Assembly: GCA_015056205.1 (NCBI GenBank)
Contig: SVGS01000001.1
Coordinates: 186,001 to 250,000 of the forward strand
Length of the DNA: 64,000 bases
Source of the DNA: Clostridiales bacterium
GTDB lineage: Bacteria > Bacillota > Clostridia > Christensenellales > Aristaeellaceae
Direction of reading: 5' to 3'
A model generated the notes under the pieces. It did not search any database and had not been told where the DNA came from. It saw only the letters and a program-made list of their open reading frames with translations. Made by a program: the position numbers and the translations under genes. Below are positions 27,395 to 35,946 of this stretch, one piece after another (within the stretch, counting starts at the first letter, position 1; each line of letters starts with the position of its first letter).

Positions 27395-28604
27395 AAACCG
27401 TCATTCCAGGGCACATGTCGATATCGTTTTGCTCGCTCTGGTCTTTGCGCTGTCTATCTTCGGGGTAGTCGCGGTGTGTGTGGCGACCTATTCACCGGAT
27501 TCTACCTCGGACACTTCTTTCCTGAACCATATTTTTGAATCCTCCCACGCTGTACGTCAGGCTCTGTTCCTGATGGTAGCCCCTTTGGTCGTCGGCGTCA
27601 TCATGGCTGTTCCGCTCGATATGCTTCGGCGCTATACCGGACATATCTATTGGGCTTCCTTTCTGTTATTGACCGTTGTTACCATATTTAACCGGGCTCA
27701 GGGCGTGAAAGCCTGGCTGGATATCATCTGGGGATATACAATTCAGCCTTCTGAATTTGCAAAGTTGTCCATGATTCTGATGCTGGCCAGAGAGTTTTCC
27801 AAAACCGACAGGCCGATGTCCAACACACGATCCTTTCTGCGGATCTTTCTGATCGTCATAATTCCCGGCATGGTTATCCTGCTGCAGGGTGAAACCGGAT
27901 CCCTGCTGGTTATTATTTTCCTGTTTGCCGTTATGATGTACTTTGGAAACGTTTCCCTGAAAACTTTAGGCGCACTGGCTGCCATTGCCATTCTGGGGGT
28001 TCTCGCTCTGTACGGAGTAATGATTGCCACCGGTTCAACAGACTATCGGCTGGCCCGAATTGCTGGATGGCTGAACCCGGATCTGTATTCCACATCTGAC
28101 GCCTATCAGCAGACCCAGTCCAAAATGGTGATCGGTTCCGGGGGATTAACCGGCATCGGGATGTTTGTGAACGGATCTATGGCGCAGCTGAATTATGTTC
28201 CGGCGGACTGGACAGATTTTATTTTCGCAACGATTGGGGAGACCTGGGGATTTGTCGGCTGTGTCAGTGTCCTTTCTGTTTATGTGCTGATTTTGGTTCG
28301 GATGCTGTACCTTGCCTGGTTTACCCGGGATAAATACGGCAGAATGATCATCATCGGCGTAATGGGCATGCTTCTCTTCCATGTTCTGGAAAACGTAGCC
28401 ATGACCCTGGGACTCATGCCTATTACAGGAATCCCGCTGCCATTCCTTTCCTATGGCGGATCCAACATGGTTACGAATATGGCCGGTATCGGCCTGGTGA
28501 TGAATGTTACACGCAATCGTTCCATTTCAATTCCTGTCAATACGCCTCAGACGATGTATAATCCATATCGCATCCGAAAACAGTTTAAAACAGGAACCCG
28601 TTAA
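27381..28604 (+). CDS. rodA: Peptidoglycan polymerase RodA (SEDS family)
   Basis: A 407-residue SEDS membrane glycosyltransferase with about ten hydrophobic segments. It contains IQPSEFAKLSMILMLA, ETGSLLVIIF, and the family signature GIPLPFLSYGGSNMVTNMAGIGLVMN near the C-terminus. It polymerises lipid II with PBP2 during elongation. The start is a TTG at 27381 with AAGGAGGT upstream inside the end of minD. Confidence 0.95.
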   Translation: MTVTENRHSRAHVDIVLLALVFALSIFGVVAVCVATYSPDSTSDTSFLNHIFESSHAVRQALFLMVAPLVVGVIMAVPLDMLRRYTGHIYWASFLLLTVVTIFNRAQGVKAWLDIIWGYTIQPSEFAKLSMILMLAREFSKTDRPMSNTRSFLRIFLIVIIPGMVILLQGETGSLLVIIFLFAVMMYFGNVSLKTLGALAAIAILGVLALYGVMIATGSTDYRLARIAGWLNPDLYSTSDAYQQTQSKMVIGSGGLTGIGMFVNGSMAQLNYVPADWTDFIFATIGETWGFVGCVSVLSVYVLILVRMLYLAWFTRDKYGRMIIIGVMGMLLFHVLENVAMTLGLMPITGIPLPFLSYGGSNMVTNMAGIGLVMNVTRNRSISIPVNTPQTMYNPYRIRKQFKTGTR

Positions 28605-28628
28605 GTTCCCCGGAAAGGAGTTTTGTTC

Positions 28629-29651
28629 ATGAAACGGATTGAAGGCAGTTCATCCAACGGATTGATTCCGGGGCAGAAATCATATGCACAGATCATGAAC
28701 CGTCAGGTTTTGCCTTTACTGGACAGTTTGGCCGAACTTCCGCTCCTGCTCACAACGGATGGAAGAAAACTGTATTGCGCAACCTATCCGGCTGAGAATC
28801 CCCGAGGTACCGTTTTACTGCTGCATGGCTTTACTGAAAACACTCTGAAATACAGTGAATTAATCTATTCCCTGCTTTATTCTGGTTATTCTGTGGCCGC
28901 TTATGATCAACGCGGCCACGGACGATCCTGGCGGGATCCTGAGGTTCATCCATCCTCCGTAACGCATGTGGACCGGATCGATGATTACGTGCAGGATCTG
29001 GATCTTGTGGTCAGAACCATTCTGAAAGATATGCCCAAACCATGGTTCCTTTTCGCTCATTCAATGGGCGGTGCTGTCGCGGTTCTGTATCTGGAGAACA
29101 TGACGCCTGTTTTTAACCGCGTTGTTCTTTGCGCGCCCATGATTGCCCCCAATCTCTCCGGACTTTCACCAAAGGCTGCCTGTCGGATCTGCAGGATAGC
29201 CAGGTGCATCCATCATGAAAAAAGGCATCCGTTTTTCATGAAACCCTATTCCGGTCCGGAAGATTTTCAATCCTCCAATGCCACGGACGAGAACCGTTTT
29301 GCCTGGTATGATTCCATTAAAGCGGCGCGAAACGAGTTCCAGAATACCGTTCCAAGCTATCAGTGGATCATGGAAGCCGTCAGGGTAACCGAAACCATTC
29401 TGACCCCCGGTAAACCCGAACGCATTCGGTGTCCGATTTTGCTGTATACCGCAGCCCTGGATACTACGGTGCTTCCCGGCCCGCAGGAAGCTTTTATTCG
29501 CCGGGTTCCCAAGGGTAAACAGGTGCTGGTGCAGGGTGCCAGGCATGAAATCTATCGCTCTGCGGATGACGTGTTCTTCCCCTGGTGGCAATCCGTTCTT
29601 GATTTTTTCAGTCAGGAGAACGACAAGAAAGAACCGGGTGATTTTTCGTGA
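28629..29651 (+). CDS. Alpha/beta hydrolase, lysophospholipase / monoacylglycerol lipase type
   Basis: A 340-residue serine hydrolase of the hydrolase_4 (PldB/monoglyceride lipase) family: LLLHGFTENTLKY oxyanion region, YDQRGHGRS, nucleophile S145 in FAHSMGG, acid in AALDTTVLPG, and histidine in VQGARHEIYRS. No signal peptide is evident, so it is probably cytoplasmic and acts on lysophospholipids or monoacylglycerols (inference). ATG 28629 is 8 nt after AAAGGAG. It is linked to rodA by 24 bases. Confidence 0.88.
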   Translation: MKRIEGSSSNGLIPGQKSYAQIMNRQVLPLLDSLAELPLLLTTDGRKLYCATYPAENPRGTVLLLHGFTENTLKYSELIYSLLYSGYSVAAYDQRGHGRSWRDPEVHPSSVTHVDRIDDYVQDLDLVVRTILKDMPKPWFLFAHSMGGAVAVLYLENMTPVFNRVVLCAPMIAPNLSGLSPKAACRICRIARCIHHEKRHPFFMKPYSGPEDFQSSNATDENRFAWYDSIKAARNEFQNTVPSYQWIMEAVRVTETILTPGKPERIRCPILLYTAALDTTVLPGPQEAFIRRVPKGKQVLVQGARHEIYRSADDVFFPWWQSVLDFFSQENDKKEPGDFS

Positions 29652-29995
29652 AACAAAAAGCCATGTCTCTCACGTTCGCGCTTCTTTTGCTTCTTTTCAG
29701 TTTGTTTTTGTTTTGGTACAGGATCACCGTTTCCGATCTTCGTTTTCAGCTGGAGGATACTCAGATCAGTCTGGAAACCAGTTATGGCCGGGAGAGAAAA
29801 CAACAAAAGGAATACGATGAAGTTCAGGCAGCTCTTCCGGCCGAACGAAAAAAACTGGAAGAACTCCTTCCGAAGGTAAGCCAGGCAGAAAGGGAAGTGG
29901 CTGAACTGAAAGCCCGGCGTAAGGAATTAAGGAACCGGATAGCAAACCCGACGGATGCTTCTCCGGTATCCGGATCGGGAGGTCAGGACAGATGA
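29648..29995 (+). CDS. Small bitopic membrane protein with coiled coil (A)
   Basis: A 115-residue protein of no recognised family. An N-terminal hydrophobic segment (MSLTFALLLLLFSLFLFWY) is followed by a highly charged heptad-like region rich in Glu, Lys and Arg (residues 30-100) and a short Ser/Gly tail. It starts at GTG 29648, overlapping the hydrolase stop by 4 bases. Its topology resembles FtsL/DivIC-type division proteins, but there is no clear sequence match. Confidence 0.75.
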   Translation: MKQKAMSLTFALLLLLFSLFLFWYRITVSDLRFQLEDTQISLETSYGRERKQQKEYDEVQAALPAERKKLEELLPKVSQAEREVAELKARRKELRNRIANPTDASPVSGSGGQDR

Positions 29996-30318
29996 AACAT
30001 TCTTCCCGCATTGCAAAAACCCTGATTCCTGTTTTGATTCTTCTGCTTGCGGCCGCTATGACCGCCGTATTTCTGACCCGTGCGGGGGAACTGAGAAAGA
30101 ATGTAAATGAAAAAAAAGCTCTGCTTTTCAAAAGCAGAGCGGTCTGGGAACAGACTGCAGCCGATAAAGAGGCTTTGCTAAAAGAGCTGACAGAGGTTCG
30201 TAATCAGATTCGTGAGGCTGAACTCTCCCTGGATGAAGCAACGGAGAAAGCAGCCGGCCTGAAGGCCGAAATCAACGCGCTGCAGGAGGAAATGAAATCA
30301 TTTTCTCCCGGGAATTAA
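29992..30318 (+). CDS. Small bitopic membrane protein with coiled coil (B)
   Basis: A 108-residue partner of the previous gene, overlapping it by 4 bases. It has a membrane segment (LIPVLILLLAAAMTAVFLT) and then a coiled coil with regular Glu/Leu/Ala spacing to the end. I do not recognise a family. Its position at the end of the mre-min-rod operon suggests a role in wall elongation or division, as inference only. Confidence 0.75.
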   Translation: MKHSSRIAKTLIPVLILLLAAAMTAVFLTRAGELRKNVNEKKALLFKSRAVWEQTAADKEALLKELTEVRNQIREAELSLDEATEKAAGLKAEINALQEEMKSFSPGN

Positions 30319-30350
30319 CAACTGTTTTCCCGATGGATGCTCTTCAGGCA

Positions 30351-30980
30351 TCAGAATCCGAGACTGTCGTTGACCAGAATGACGTGAATCCGGCCGGCAT
30401 GACGGGAAAAACGGGTAATCAGAAACTGGCAGCAGATTGTGTCCGGACTTTTGCAGTCCATGCATTTGCCGGTTTTGGAACACGGCGTGTTCAGGCCAAA
30501 ACGCTGAGCATTGGCGGGAGCTGCCACACTTCTTGCTCTTTTCATTGCCCCGTCGAGGTCATCACATACTTTATTCATCCCAACAATAAATACAACCTTC
30601 TTCGGTCCCTGTGCTATGGCGGACACACGGTTGGCATTCCCGTCAATATTGACCAGGATCCCGTCATCGGTCATGGCATTCACACTCGAAAGGAACACAT
30701 CCGCATCATATGCCGCCAGCATGGCCACGCGCTTATCGGCATAATCATTCCGGTCAATGAAATAATAGGGCCCCTCCTTCAGACACTTGAACAAGCCGAT
30801 TTCATGAACACTCATGGCTCCGCCCATCGCAATACTGCTGTTCTCCGGGATCAGACTGAGCGCAAGCTTCAGCGCGTCTTCTCTTGTTTCAGCCCAGTAT
30901 CCGGTCATGTTACGGCTGGACAGCCCTTTGATTGTCTTCTCTGCCAGCAGGCGGTTTCGCTTCATCATGTTCTCGTTCAT
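30351..30980 (-). CDS. LUD domain protein (lactate utilisation LutC-like)
   Basis: A 209-residue LUD-domain (DUF162) protein: SIAMGGAMSVHEIGLF, DADVFLSSVNAMTDDGILVNIDG, GPKKVVFIVGMNKVC. The family includes LutC, a component of lactate oxidation, but stand-alone Clostridial members are common and uncharacterised. A cysteine-rich CSKTGKCMDCKSPDTICC near the C-terminus may hold a metal. ATG 30980 has GGAGG 9 nt upstream; a longer frame to 31013 is less likely. The sequence upstream is the left junction of the island. Confidence 0.85.
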   Translation of the reverse strand: MNENMMKRNRLLAEKTIKGLSSRNMTGYWAETREDALKLALSLIPENSSIAMGGAMSVHEIGLFKCLKEGPYYFIDRNDYADKRVAMLAAYDADVFLSSVNAMTDDGILVNIDGNANRVSAIAQGPKKVVFIVGMNKVCDDLDGAMKRARSVAAPANAQRFGLNTPCSKTGKCMDCKSPDTICCQFLITRFSRHAGRIHVILVNDSLGF

Positions 30981-31054
30981 TTCACAATTCCTCCGTTCAG
31001 GATCTTCGGTCATTGTTGATCGATGGATAATATGGAAAAAACCGGAGAATAAAG

Positions 31055-31083
31055 AAAAACCGGAGTCTTTCCTCAGGCTCCGG
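31055..31083 (-). terminator. Original tRNA-Pro terminator left behind at the left junction
   Basis: On the minus strand the stem CCGGAG/CTCCGG (31060-31083) is followed by T5. It sits just downstream of the truncated tRNA-Pro copy, where the terminator of the uninterrupted tRNA gene would have been. Confidence 0.7.
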
Positions 31084-31085
31084 CT

Positions 31086-31131
31086 CGTCTGGGTGAGAAG
31101 ATTCGAACTTCCGGCCTCTTGAACCCCATTC
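31086..31131 (+). repeat. attL: 46-bp direct repeat, 3' half of tRNA-Pro
   Basis: Identical over 46 bp to 40588-40633. Divergence begins directly after this, within the anticodon arm, so this copy is a truncated tRNA gene (minus strand sense) and marks the left boundary of the island. Confidence 0.93.
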
Positions 31132-31172
31132 GAAAGCAGGAGCTTTTAAATTCAATGTTTCCAAGCGTTTTG

Positions 31173-31192
31173 TTGGTAGTATTTCGGTAGTA
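31173..31192 (+). repeat. Arm-type integrase binding repeats, left
   Basis: TTGGTAGTA (31173-31181) and TCGGTAGTA (31184-31192), 11 bp apart. The same tandem motif recurs before the integrase gene (32432-32451) and at the right end (40477-40497). Confidence 0.65.
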
Positions 31193-31201
31193 GAAGCCTC
31201 G

Positions 31202-32413
31202 TTATTTCATGGAATTCACCACCTCCAGCAATTCCCTTAAATCGACGCTCTGATAATGGGACTTGGTAAACATATAATCGGAATGACCGATCAGAGCAGC
31301 CTTGGACTTGTCAGTGCCGTCGGCGCCCTTCAGCTTATCCGCGTAAGTATGACGGGCACAGTACGGGGTTTTCCCTTCAGCAATTCCGAGCCGCTTCATC
31401 ATCGGCTGAAACACATGTTTGTTAAAATATTCGTGAGCCATAGGTTTAAATCCTGTAAATTGAGGAATTGATTTTCGATTAAAAGTATACTGAGGGAATA
31501 CCAGATCGGTTCCGGGAACGTAAAGACGATCAATAATATAGGGAAGAATCTCCTCCGGAATGACTACAAGTCGATCCTTTCCCGCGTCAGTCTTTTTCCC
31601 GTTGACACAGAACCACACAGGAATTTCATCATGTTCATCGTCAGCGGGGAGCAATTCGAAATACACCTGATCTTTCCGAAGCTCGAGCAATTCCCCGGGA
31701 CGATAGCCCAAATAGCATAGACAGTATATGTACTCGGCATATCGCTCATGTCCGATTGCATCCCGGATCCTTTTTTCTTCCTGAGGCGTGAGCGGCTCGC
31801 GCTGAATGGATTTCCCGTGACCGGTAAACAGGTTCTCCGCGATGTTTCGATCCGCGAGGTTCTTATCACATGCGAATTTCCACAAAAGGCCGGCAACGGT
31901 TTTCATGTTTTGCAGCGTCCTTTTTCCTGATGGACAGGCATCCATACAGCCTTGTAAATCTTCCGACGTGATTTTATCAATCTTGATTCCATGCAGTTTT
32001 TTAAAGTGGGCAAACGCATATTTATATCCTTCCATAGTCGAGGGGCCAACACGAGGGGCATAGAACGATTCCCATTTTTTGTAAAGCTCCTCCAATGATA
32101 TGGCAACACGCACATCACCTTGAAGACGGAGTTTCTGACAATACTCCAGCGCTTCCCGTTTTGTCCGAAATCCGCCTTTGGTTTTCTTTACAGGGAATCG
32201 GGGTTTCGAAGGATCTTCCGGGAGCTTCCAGCCAACCGTAACAGAAGCCGTCCAGGTTGATCCTCTTTTGAACGCAGAGCCTTGACCGTTACCACGGGTT
32301 TTTCGGGTCCTCGCTTTCTTTTCTATTTCTTCCTGCTTCTGAGGGCATCCGCAGAACGGACAGAAAGCAGCCGTTTCTATTGGTATCTCCGAAGAACACT
32401 TTTTACAGATCAT
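31202..32413 (-). CDS. int: Tyrosine recombinase/integrase with N-terminal zinc ribbon
   Basis: A 403-residue integrase. C3, C6, C18 and C21 form an N-terminal zinc ribbon, followed by an AP2-like arm-binding segment (NGQGSAFKRGSTWTASV), a core-binding domain and the catalytic domain: Arg in GYRPGELLEL, the Lys region, H and R in YCARHTYAD, H in LIGHS and the nucleophile Tyr in KSHYQS. It should catalyse integration and excision at the tRNA-Pro site. ATG 32413 has GGAGGTGGTTTC upstream, and an in-frame extension to 32494 runs through the promoter. It lies 70 bp from attL. Confidence 0.93.
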   Translation of the reverse strand: MICKKCSSEIPIETAAFCPFCGCPQKQEEIEKKARTRKTRGNGQGSAFKRGSTWTASVTVGWKLPEDPSKPRFPVKKTKGGFRTKREALEYCQKLRLQGDVRVAISLEELYKKWESFYAPRVGPSTMEGYKYAFAHFKKLHGIKIDKITSEDLQGCMDACPSGKRTLQNMKTVAGLLWKFACDKNLADRNIAENLFTGHGKSIQREPLTPQEEKRIRDAIGHERYAEYIYCLCYLGYRPGELLELRKDQVYFELLPADDEHDEIPVWFCVNGKKTDAGKDRLVVIPEEILPYIIDRLYVPGTDLVFPQYTFNRKSIPQFTGFKPMAHEYFNKHVFQPMMKRLGIAEGKTPYCARHTYADKLKGADGTDKSKAALIGHSDYMFTKSHYQSVDLRELLEVVNSMK

Positions 32414-32431
32414 GAAACCACCTCCGCTTGA

Positions 32432-32451
32432 TACTACCAACGTACTACCAA
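32432..32451 (-). repeat. Arm-type repeats in the integrase leader
   Basis: Two copies of TACTACCAA on the plus strand (TTGGTAGTA on the minus strand) at 32432-32440 and 32443-32451, 11 bp apart, between the int promoter and its start codon. Binding of integrase here would repress its own synthesis (inference). Confidence 0.65.
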
Positions 32452-32456
32452 CACAC

Positions 32457-32494
32457 TGTGATATAAATCTATCACAAATTAACAAATATGACAA
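32457..32494 (-). promoter_or_regulatory. Integrase promoter with overlapping operator palindrome
   Basis: On the minus strand TTGTCA (32489-32494), 17 bp, TAGATT (32466-32471). A perfect inverted repeat TGTGATA-6 nt-TATCACA (32457-32476) covers the -10 box and is a good operator candidate. The rest of the 270-bp int/HTH intergenic region is AT-rich and shows no gene. Confidence 0.65.
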
Positions 32495-32563
32495 GATTTA
32501 TAAAGAATTTAATTTTTTGTAATAAACTATTAACAAAATAAGACGTTCTTCGGTTTCTTTCGG

Positions 32564-32593
32564 TTGATTTTTCCCGGGTATTAGCGATAGAAT
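32564..32593 (+). promoter_or_regulatory. Possible rightward promoter of the island
   Basis: TTGATT (32564-32569), 18 bp, TAGAAT (32588-32593), reading toward the HTH gene. The match is moderate. Confidence 0.4.
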
Positions 32594-32683
32594 TCATTCA
32601 GCCGCTGAACTGTGAGGCTTGAGGCCCTTGTCAGGGAGATTTCCATGACGGGGGTCTCTTTGCATTTTTGAAGGGAGGTATGA

Positions 32684-32872
32684 ATGATGATGAACTCACA
32701 AATCAGACTAACCGCACGACGGCGCGGCGTCCCGTTGCGGTTGGTGGCGGAGCTTCTGAACATCAGCGAGCCGACGCTGTACCGCCACTTGAACAAACGG
32801 ATGACGCCTGCGGAGCGGGAACGCTACCTCAGCGCGATCATGAGACTTTCGGAGGGGACGAAGAATGAATGA
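32684..32872 (+). CDS. Small helix-turn-helix protein
   Basis: A 62-residue basic protein with a clear HTH: GVPLRLVAELLNISEPTLYRHLNK (residues 15-38). It is divergent from int and first in the rightward operon, so it may be the island's regulator or excision factor. GGGAGG lies 5 to 11 nt before three consecutive ATG codons (32684, 32687, 32690); 32687 has the best spacing. It overlaps the next gene by 8 bases. Confidence 0.7.
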   Translation: MMMNSQIRLTARRRGVPLRLVAELLNISEPTLYRHLNKRMTPAERERYLSAIMRLSEGTKNE

Positions 32873-33083
32873 CTTTCGTTTTGTTTTACAGCTAAAGGAC
32901 GCCACTGAGGCCGCCCTGCTCCGCAACGCGCTGAAGCAGTATGCCAGCGCTGATTATGTCCAGCAGGGCGATCTGCTGGCCCGGATCGATGCGCTGGCCT
33001 CATACGCCGACGCGCAGGAGCGAGCCTGCCAGCTCCGGAAAAATTTCGAGGAACTGACAGGGTATGACCCGGACGAACTGTAA
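32865..33083 (+). CDS. Hypothetical 72-residue island protein
   Basis: A small mainly helical soluble protein (LQLKDATEAALLRNALKQYASADYVQQGDLLARIDALASYADAQERACQL). I do not recognise a family. It has GGAGGGGAC upstream and sits in the early operon between the HTH gene and a sigma-like gene. Confidence 0.6.
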   Translation: MNDFRFVLQLKDATEAALLRNALKQYASADYVQQGDLLARIDALASYADAQERACQLRKNFEELTGYDPDEL

Positions 33084-33100
33084 AAGAGGAGGGACGAGTC

Positions 33101-33421
33101 ATGCGCTGGTATCAGTCAGCGGGAACGCATTTGTTTAGAACTTATTATTTCCACGAAAAGCAAGGACTACTTCCCAGCACGCCCGGAAAGCTCCGACGTC
33201 ATGAAGCAATCACTAACGTATTGAACAAGTTTAGCGAGCGCGATCAAGAAATTCTCAAGATCTATTTTTCATCCGAATGGGGCCATGACCTCGACGCTGT
33301 GCAACAGTGCACGGAGCGGTACGAAGTCCCAGAATTCATGATTTGGAGAACCATTCACAGAGCGCAGCGCGCACTGTGCGACGCGCTTTACCTGACCGAC
33401 CCGAAGACGGAAACGACCTGA
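33101..33421 (+). CDS. Sigma-70 region 4-like / ArpU-like small protein
   Basis: A 106-residue protein with a helical C-terminal part (LNKFSERDQEILKIYFSS, then IWRTIHRAQRALCDALYL) resembling sigma-70 region 4 or phage late-gene regulators of the ArpU type. The match is by pattern only. AGGAGGGACGAGTC precedes the ATG. It could regulate the right-hand operons. Confidence 0.55.
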   Translation: MRWYQSAGTHLFRTYYFHEKQGLLPSTPGKLRRHEAITNVLNKFSERDQEILKIYFSSEWGHDLDAVQQCTERYEVPEFMIWRTIHRAQRALCDALYLTDPKTETT

Positions 33422-33455
33422 GCAGGAAGACCGGTATTTTCTAAGGAGAGCCACG

Positions 33456-35381
33456 ATGATGCAGCCAGTCACCGATTTTAGCAAGGAACTTAAGGGCGAG
33501 GAGTGCGCCCTGACGCTGGACGTTTCGACGCTTACTCTGGAGGACTTCAGCACGCCAACGCCATACAGATTTCTATGTCAACAGAGCCGGAAACTCGGGA
33601 AAGATCCGCAGTATGTGTTTCTGGTTCAGGCACTCAGATCTAAGGCGAAAGAACTTGGATTTGCAAGCCGTTTTTTTGATGAGGCATTGGCCCGACAATT
33701 CGCTATCGAGTTTCCATCAGCAGGAAGTCAGTTGACGGCGTTCCCGGATCAGCCCGTTCAGTTGAGTTGCGGGTCATACTGTTGCGATGAGGGCGGAGTC
33801 TCATATCCAGGGCGGTTCGGAATCATCACGGTCTGTCCGCATCCGATCATGCCAGTTGCGCGGGTGGTCGATGACGATACAGGGGAATCCTTCCTCCGCA
33901 TCGCTTTCAGTCGAGACGGGAAGTGGAAAGAAATCACACTCCGGAAATCCGACGCATTCACGGCCTCTAAGATTGTCCAGCTCGCGGATCGTGATGTCTC
34001 GGTCACATCGGAGAGCGCAAAAGAGTTGGTCCAGTATCTTTGCTGGACGGAGGCGGCCAACTCGAAATTGCTTCCTGTGATTAGGACCACGGGAAAGCTT
34101 GGCTGGCATGGAAATCGGTTCGTTCCGTATGACGATAAAATCCAATTCCTGTCCGGCAGCTCGCAGATTACGAGTAACATCAAGGAATGCGGAGAGTACT
34201 CTTTGTGGTTGGAAACAGCAAGGGCAATACGGGATAATGAACGGCAGCATTTGCCTGCCCGCCTCGCACTGGCCGCGAGCTTCGCAAGCCCGTTGCTGTC
34301 AAAACTCGGTCAGGGTTACGCACCATTCTGGGCGAATCTAAACTCATCAATTTCATCTTCCGGAAAAACCGTCGCGCTGATGCTGGCCGCCTCTGTATGG
34401 GGCAATCCGGAGGTTGGGCGGCTTCTCCGCACGGCCCGCGACACAATCAATTCAATGGAAACGACGGCCAACGCGCTGAATAATATCCCGTTATTTATCG
34501 ATGAACTTCAGACTGTGCAGAGGGAGGTTCACTTCTCCGATTTCGCCTACAACATCTGCGAGGGAACAGGCAAGAAGCGGCTGGACCGAAACGTGAAAGA
34601 GCGGCCGGATCTCACATGGAAATCGACGGTTCTCTCATCCGGCGAGCGAACCGTTACCAACGATTCAGACCATGAAGGCGCGCTCGCGCGGGTCATCGAG
34701 GTGCAGGTCCGTCAAACAATTTTTGATAATCCTCACGACGTAGCAAACTGCGTCAAGGCGAACTACGGCCACGCCGGCCGCGAGTATATTCAGGGGATAC
34801 TGGCGGAGGATCTGCAAGCACTTGACGCAGATGTACAGAAACTTAGCATCCAGTTGCAGGCGGAGGGGATCCAGCAGAAGCAGGCGGACGCTGGAGCCAT
34901 CCTGGTCATCGCGGACCGGCTGGCGGCAAAATACATTTTTTACGATGAGTTCGCACTTTCCCCGTCCGACGTGAAACCCTTCCTCAGGATGCGAGCCGAT
35001 ACAGATATGAATCGGCGAATATTTGAGCATGTATGCGATTGGATCGAACAATACGGCGCGAATTTTGTCGACGATTACGACAAGAAAGGCAAAAATGTAT
35101 ATCATCCGCTACAGTACTACGGAAAGCGCGTCGACGAAAAACACTTCCGCCTCTTGAGAAAACCGTTAATGGAGGAGCTTGATCGGAACGGATATAACTT
35201 CCATAGCTTTCTGGAATGGTGCGTTGATCACGGCGCGATGGATAGTCCACGAGGAAGGCAAGCACGTCACGATGGAAAAACGGAACGGCTTCTGGATTTC
35301 CACACCGACGCTCTGGACAAAAAGGACGCAGTCTACGAGCAACCGATTGAGGTGGAAAACCCTCCGGATCTGCCCTTCTGA
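33456..35381 (+). CDS. DUF927 domain protein, primase-helicase-like replication protein
   Basis: A 641-residue protein. The central part is a DUF927 ATPase with Walker A SISSSGKT (residues 299-306), the Walker B-like IPLFIDELQTV, and ICEGTGKKRLDRNV and TWKSTVLSSGE segments typical of the family. Such proteins serve as replication helicases in phages and integrative elements. The N-terminal 250 residues contain a Cys-rich stretch (LSCGSYCCDEGG) that may replace a primase domain. An iteron-rich, AT-rich region begins directly after its stop codon, which supports a replication-initiation role. Confidence 0.82.
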   Translation: MMQPVTDFSKELKGEECALTLDVSTLTLEDFSTPTPYRFLCQQSRKLGKDPQYVFLVQALRSKAKELGFASRFFDEALARQFAIEFPSAGSQLTAFPDQPVQLSCGSYCCDEGGVSYPGRFGIITVCPHPIMPVARVVDDDTGESFLRIAFSRDGKWKEITLRKSDAFTASKIVQLADRDVSVTSESAKELVQYLCWTEAANSKLLPVIRTTGKLGWHGNRFVPYDDKIQFLSGSSQITSNIKECGEYSLWLETARAIRDNERQHLPARLALAASFASPLLSKLGQGYAPFWANLNSSISSSGKTVALMLAASVWGNPEVGRLLRTARDTINSMETTANALNNIPLFIDELQTVQREVHFSDFAYNICEGTGKKRLDRNVKERPDLTWKSTVLSSGERTVTNDSDHEGALARVIEVQVRQTIFDNPHDVANCVKANYGHAGREYIQGILAEDLQALDADVQKLSIQLQAEGIQQKQADAGAILVIADRLAAKYIFYDEFALSPSDVKPFLRMRADTDMNRRIFEHVCDWIEQYGANFVDDYDKKGKNVYHPLQYYGKRVDEKHFRLLRKPLMEELDRNGYNFHSFLEWCVDHGAMDSPRGRQARHDGKTERLLDFHTDALDKKDAVYEQPIEVENPPDLPF

Positions 35382-35388
35382 GTTTCAC

Positions 35389-35693
35389 CGTAACAATTTT
35401 TCCCAAAGCGTAACCGGATTTCGGTCCTGTTACGCTTTTTGGTTACGGTATGGTTACGCCTCAAACCGTTGAAATTTAAGGGGTTGAGGGCAAACGTAAC
35501 CACGTAATCAACGAAAATGATAAAATATATATAGAATCAAAAAATATGAGTTATGTAATTTTTTAAATATATAAAAGAAATATGTTTTTTATGGTTACGT
35601 GGTTACGTTGTACTTGTAAGCATTGATTTATAAGGGTTTTTACCGTAACCAAAAGCGTAACCATACCGTAACCACCTTTTATATTTGGTTACG
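35389..35693. other. Candidate replication origin: iterons flanking an AT-rich core
   Basis: At least 12 copies of CGTAAC/GTTACG lie at 35389, 35409, 35429, 35442, 35453, 35495, 35594, 35602, 35644, 35656, 35667 and 35688. They flank an almost pure A/T core of about 85 bp (35508-35592). A 20-bp block at 35440-35459 is repeated exactly in inverted orientation at 35655-35674. The iteron, DNA-unwinding-element and adjacent replicase arrangement is that of plasmid and satellite origins. Confidence 0.8.
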
Positions 35694-35779
35694 GTGAACG
35701 CTTTATAGGCTGAAATCACCATAGCGAGGTTACCGTGACCGGGGCCGGGTGTTCCCTGTATCCCCCCGGGGTACGGCTG

Positions 35780-35946
35780 CCTTCCCGGTCCGGATCAGCA
35801 GCACGGCGGAGGGGCAACGGCTGGACCGGGGAAGGACAGGAGACAGCAGCCCGGGGCGGAGGAATGACCCTAAATTCAACTGAGGGTCATCTGACCAGAC
35901 GAAGGGTGTGCGCTCTATGCACGGCCTATCGTCGCAAAATGCGACG
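35780..35946. repeat. Group of inverted repeats in a GC-rich non-coding stretch
   Basis: Three hairpins: CCTTCCCGGTCC with GGACCGGGGAAGG (35780-35791 and 35823-35835, one bulge), ATGACCCT with AGGGTCAT (35864-35871 and 35883-35890), and CGTCGCA with TGCGACG (35930-35946). The region 35700-36050 has no convincing gene; these may be origin accessory, oriT or packaging structures. Confidence 0.5.

Noticed and set aside
31086..31131. A second complete tRNA-Pro gene at the left end
   Set aside because: Only the 3' half is present; the 5' half after the anticodon arm does not fold, so it is an attL scar.
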